The notes beneath the pieces were generated by a model, which had not been told where the DNA came from, searched no databases, and saw nothing but the letters and a program-made list of their open reading frames with translations. This document shows positions 61,445-64,000 of a stretch of DNA of 64,000 nt, piece by piece (position 1 is the stretch's first letter; the number at the start of each line of letters is the position of its first letter). The position numbers and the translations under genes are program-made. The stretch comes from Erythrobacter sp. (lineage in GTDB: Bacteria > Pseudomonadota > Alphaproteobacteria > Sphingomonadales > Sphingomonadaceae): assembly GCA_019739335.1 (NCBI GenBank), contig CP073261.1:2532001-2596000 (forward strand), given 5' to 3'.

Positions 61445-62773
61445 ATGGCAAGCACGCAACCACGGCGGGGGATGGGCCCGCTGATGAGTATCTCGTTGGT
61501 CATCGGAACGATGATCGGAGCGGGGATTTTCTTCCTGCCATCGTCGTTGGCGCCACTGGGATGGAACGCCGTGATCGGCTGGCTCATCAGCGGGGCAGGA
61601 GCAATCTGTCTTGCCATGACATTCCGCTTCCTGATGGATGGAACGGGCGAGGGGATTCAGCACAACATTGAGCGGGTACTGGGCGAGGTTCCGGGCTTCC
61701 TTGGTATCTGGGCCTACTGGGCCGCTGGTTTTACTTCGATTGCCGCACTGTCTTTGGCTGGCGGTTCAATCATTGCCAGCCTCGCTTTTGATGATCCAGA
61801 CCAGAGAGTGAGCATTTTTGTGGCTCTCGGCCTACTTTGGGCGATGGTTGGCGTAAATCTGCTCGGGACACGATCGGCGGGCCGCGTCCAGGTGGTATCG
61901 GTGGTAATCAAGGTAATACCGCTGGTGCTTGTTATCGGCATTTTCGTCTGGGGGCTGGCCGGATCGGCGGAGCTCCAGCCCATGGCACCGATGCCGGTCG
62001 ATCTGGACAACATTTCTGCCGCTGTTGCGCTGACGCTTTTCGCCTTGCTGGGGTTCGAGGCGGCAACCGTTCCTGTCAACAAGATCAGCAATCCGTCGCA
62101 GAACATTCCGCTCGCCTTGATCGGTGGCACGTTGCTGGTGGTTTTACTGTACCTTCTCGCGAGCACCGGCATTGTCCGGATCATCCCGTGGGAAGCTATC
62201 GCGACTTCGAGCTCGCCTTTCTCCGATGTGCTCACCAACGAATTTGGCGCGCTAGCTGGCACTGCCGTTGCGCTTTGTATCCTCGTGAGCGTGACTGGCT
62301 GCACTAATGGCCTGATCCTTGTTGGTGCAGAGTGCAGCTATTCAATGGCTTTGCGCGGGGAAATGCCGCGGGCGTTTTCGTGGACCAATTCCACTGGCGT
62401 TGCCTACCATGGTGTCCTGTTAACCGGCGTGATTGCAACGGCGCTGATCCTTGCCAACATGTCGCGCGGCTTGACCGGCATGTTCACCTTCATGGTTCTG
62501 CTGACCAGCGGCGGGGTACTGGTTTTCTACTTGATGGCTGCGCTCGCTGCGGTGAAGGAGAATCGAAGCCATGCAAGATGGCCGGTGCTGGCTCTAGGAG
62601 TGTTGTTCATAGGGCTGGCAACCTATGGCTCCGGTCTGGAGACCAGCCTGTGGGTTGGCGTTTTGCTTGGATTCGGCGCAATCGTCCGCTGGTTTTGCCG
62701 CCGAAATTTCGACGTGGGCGAATTGACGGGTCAGGAACACCTCGCTGAATCCGCGACGGTTGGAGATATTTGA
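61445..62773 (+). CDS. APC-superfamily amino acid/polyamine transporter
   Basis: 442 residues with about 12 helices. SISLVIGTMIGAGIFFLPSSLAPLGWN is the APC helix 1 motif (GIGAGIF-like), and LFALLGFEAATVPVNKISNPSQNIPLAL helix 6 with the 'GFE' segment. ATG at 61445 (GGGGGGCATCA upstream); GC is clearly lower than nearby genes, about 55%. Substrate unknown. Confidence 0.9.
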   Translation: MASTQPRRGMGPLMSISLVIGTMIGAGIFFLPSSLAPLGWNAVIGWLISGAGAICLAMTFRFLMDGTGEGIQHNIERVLGEVPGFLGIWAYWAAGFTSIAALSLAGGSIIASLAFDDPDQRVSIFVALGLLWAMVGVNLLGTRSAGRVQVVSVVIKVIPLVLVIGIFVWGLAGSAELQPMAPMPVDLDNISAAVALTLFALLGFEAATVPVNKISNPSQNIPLALIGGTLLVVLLYLLASTGIVRIIPWEAIATSSSPFSDVLTNEFGALAGTAVALCILVSVTGCTNGLILVGAECSYSMALRGEMPRAFSWTNSTGVAYHGVLLTGVIATALILANMSRGLTGMFTFMVLLTSGGVLVFYLMAALAAVKENRSHARWPVLALGVLFIGLATYGSGLETSLWVGVLLGFGAIVRWFCRRNFDVGELTGQEHLAESATVGDI

Positions 62774-62876
62774 GCGGGTTTCCAAAGGAATGAAGGTTTG
62801 TTGATCGGTTAACCAAGCAAGGCAACACTTTCGTAGCCACGATCCTGCATCCTTCCGGGAAAGCAGGAGAGGCGCA

Positions 62877-63191
62877 ATGTTCTCGCTATTTATTCTGGGC
62901 GCATCGTCGGCATTGGTTGCGGAAGCCGATGCTCGCAACGTTGAATATGTAAACTGCATTTTCGCAGAAGCGCGCAGCGTGGCGGTGGAAATGGACGATG
63001 CGGTATTCGTCGAACACTGGCGTTCGAGTTGTGTCAGTCAGCGCGAGGCGTTCAATGCCGCCTTCATTGAGGTCCGGATCGCGCGCGGAGAGAACCGGGC
63101 GGAGGCAGAGGCGGATTGGTTTGCCGTGCAGCAGCGCGGGCTGGACCGGCTGCTCGATGCGCGGCGCAATATTCGGGATATGCAGGCCTGA
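62877..63191 (+). CDS. Small exported or membrane-anchored protein, unknown function
   Basis: 104 residues. MFSLFILGASSALVAEADA looks like a short signal peptide, then VEYVNCIFAEARSVAVEMDDAVFVEHWRSSC with two cysteines that could pair, and a charged helix (ARGENRAEAEADW..). GGAGAGGCGCA precedes the ATG. It ends six bases before convergent ispZ. No family recognised. Confidence 0.68.
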   Translation: MFSLFILGASSALVAEADARNVEYVNCIFAEARSVAVEMDDAVFVEHWRSSCVSQREAFNAAFIEVRIARGENRAEAEADWFAVQQRGLDRLLDARRNIRDMQA

Positions 63192-63197
63192 GACGGC

Positions 63198-63857
63198 TCA
63201 GCCGGGAGGCGGAGTTTCCTCGGCGACTTCTTCCTCTTCGCCCAGCGCCAGACCATGCCGCATCAGCATCGGCACCTGGGTGAAGGTGAAGAGGAAAGTC
63301 AGCGGCAGGAACAGCCAGAGCTTGGCCGCCAGCCAGGTTTCGAAGCTGACCAGCCACACCAGCGCCGAATTGAGCGCGCACAGGAATATGAAAAACACCC
63401 CCCAGTTGCGCGACAGTTTCAGCCAGCCGTCGTCGTTCAGGCCCTCGAAGGCGGCCTCGAGCAATACCTTGAGCAGCGACTTGCCCTTGGCATAGCCGAT
63501 CAGCAGAACCACGGCGAACAGGGCATAGACGATGCTCGGCTTCCATTGGATGAAGCTTTCATCCTGGAAATAGATCGTCAGCGCGCCGAAGCCGACGATC
63601 ATCGCTGTGGAGAGCCACAACATCGGGCTGATCTTGCCTAGCCGCCACTTGCTGACGGCCAATGCCACGACCGCCGCCACGATAAAGGCTGCTGTTCCGC
63701 GAATGACGGCGAAAATCTCGCCGCTCATGTCGCCTTCTTCGTCCGGCGAGAAGTATTTGTAGGCGAGAAAGAATACCAGCAGCGGGCCGTAATCGACCGC
63801 GACATTGAGCCAGCCGGATTTGGGTTTGGCTTTGGGATTGGTCTGCGGATCGCTCAT
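63198..63857 (-). CDS. ispZ: Septation protein A / intracellular septation (YciB, IspZ) family
   Basis: 219 residues from the ATG at 63857 (a GTG one codon earlier is possible) with about six helices. VDYGPLLVFFLAYKYFSP and SFIQWKPSIVYALFAVVLLIGYAKGKSLLKVLLEAAF with NWGVFFIFLCALN are the YciB/IspZ signature. Involved in cell envelope/division in E. coli. Overlaps the ftsY stop (TGATG). Confidence 0.95.
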   Translation of the reverse strand: MSDPQTNPKAKPKSGWLNVAVDYGPLLVFFLAYKYFSPDEEGDMSGEIFAVIRGTAAFIVAAVVALAVSKWRLGKISPMLWLSTAMIVGFGALTIYFQDESFIQWKPSIVYALFAVVLLIGYAKGKSLLKVLLEAAFEGLNDDGWLKLSRNWGVFFIFLCALNSALVWLVSFETWLAAKLWLFLPLTFLFTFTQVPMLMRHGLALGEEEEVAEETPPPG

Positions 63858-64000
63858 CACGCCACTCCCGCAATCACGCGCGCCACCAGATCGGGGTCGA
63901 ACGGGCGCAGGTCGTCCAGCTTCTCGCCGACGCCGATGGCGTGGATCGGCAGGCCGTATTGCTCCGCCGCCGCCACCAGCACGCCGCCGCGCGCGGTGCC
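63857..64000 (-). CDS. ftsY: Signal recognition particle receptor FtsY, C-terminal end only
   Basis: The last 47 codons only; the gene continues beyond 64000. The frame reads GTARGGVLVAAAEQYGLPIH then AIGVGEKLDDLRPFDPD and ends VARVIAGVA. This is the conserved FtsY G-domain end (GEKxDDLxPF). Coupled to ispZ. Confidence 0.95.
   Translation of the reverse strand, partial: GTARGGVLVAAAEQYGLPIHAIGVGEKLDDLRPFDPDLVARVIAGVA

Overview
This window is ordinary chromosomal DNA, not a mobile element. GC is high (roughly 62-68% in most genes by eye). It comes from an alphaproteobacterium of the order Sphingomonadales, most likely of the Erythrobacter/Altererythrobacter/Novosphingobium type. The main clues are the FYDLN-acid protein, ffh-rpsP-rimM-trmD-rplS and rpsB-tsf-pyrH-frr-uppS-cdsA-dxr-rseP-bamA-skp gene orders, many ATGA/GTGA overlaps, and a bamA-skp-fabZ run that lacks lpxD and lpxA. 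The last point is expected in sphingomonads, which carry glycosphingolipids instead of LPS. Several families of GC-rich palindromic repeats sit at gene borders. I see no CRISPR array, prophage, insertion sequence, plasmid function or rRNA operon.

Layout. 1-1563: GrpB-like gene (cut by the left edge), gloB and a GFA-family gene, on the minus strand. 1598-5962: rpsA, a DUF962 membrane protein, cmk and a secreted proline-iminopeptidase-like hydrolase. 6110-8399: sugE/gdx with a suspicious leader hairpin, aroA, and the FYDLN gene. 8512-14284: tRNA-Ala, ffh, rpsP, rimM, then an inserted trio that includes an antisense FAD oxidoreductase, then trmD and rplS with a strong terminator. 14298-20467: an RTX-repeat protein, a secreted M28 peptidase, tRNA-CAU, a thermonuclease, tRNA-Pro, a LacI regulator with an antiporter, and apaG. 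20702-27131: a secreted M14 peptidase, a LysR regulator, a three-domain secreted protein and two uncharacterised genes. 27286-36866: an acetate/glyoxylate-bypass island (DUF4212 plus sodium:solute symporter, acs, glcB, a new 51-residue ORF, aceA and a divergent ScfR/RamB-type regulator with a palindromic operator candidate). 36928-38754: psd-pssA and a small antisense membrane protein. 39111-51837: translation, isoprenoid, phospholipid and outer-membrane assembly genes from rpsB to rpmE. 51848-54330: a second GFA gene, a prolyl-4-hydroxylase-like dioxygenase, tRNA-His and a Leu/Glu dehydrogenase-like gene. 54414-59372: a complete System I cytochrome c maturation operon, ccmCDEFGH plus a CcmI-like TPR protein. 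59480-64000: kup, an APC transporter, a small exported protein, ispZ/yciB and the end of ftsY.

How it works together. Acetate enters through the symporter, is activated by Acs and assimilated by isocitrate lyase and malate synthase, probably under the divergent regulator. PyrH, Frr, RpsB and Tsf serve translation and nucleotide supply. UppS, CdsA, Dxr, RseP, BamA, Skp and FabZ serve envelope building, with Psd and PssA making phosphatidylethanolamine from CDP-diacylglycerol.

Most notable observations: (1) a 99-bp palindromic repeat lies exactly in frame inside trmD and adds 33 codons; (2) another repeat supplies the Shine-Dalgarno sequence of cdsA, whose distal two-thirds has unusually low GC; (3) a well-formed unannotated 51-codon ORF bridges aceA and glcB; (4) the rimM-trmD operon is split by an antisense gene and a low-GC gene; (5) related palindromic repeats flank an antisense metallophosphoesterase between tsf and pyrH. 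I found no clearly new multi-gene system; these are the best candidates for follow-up.
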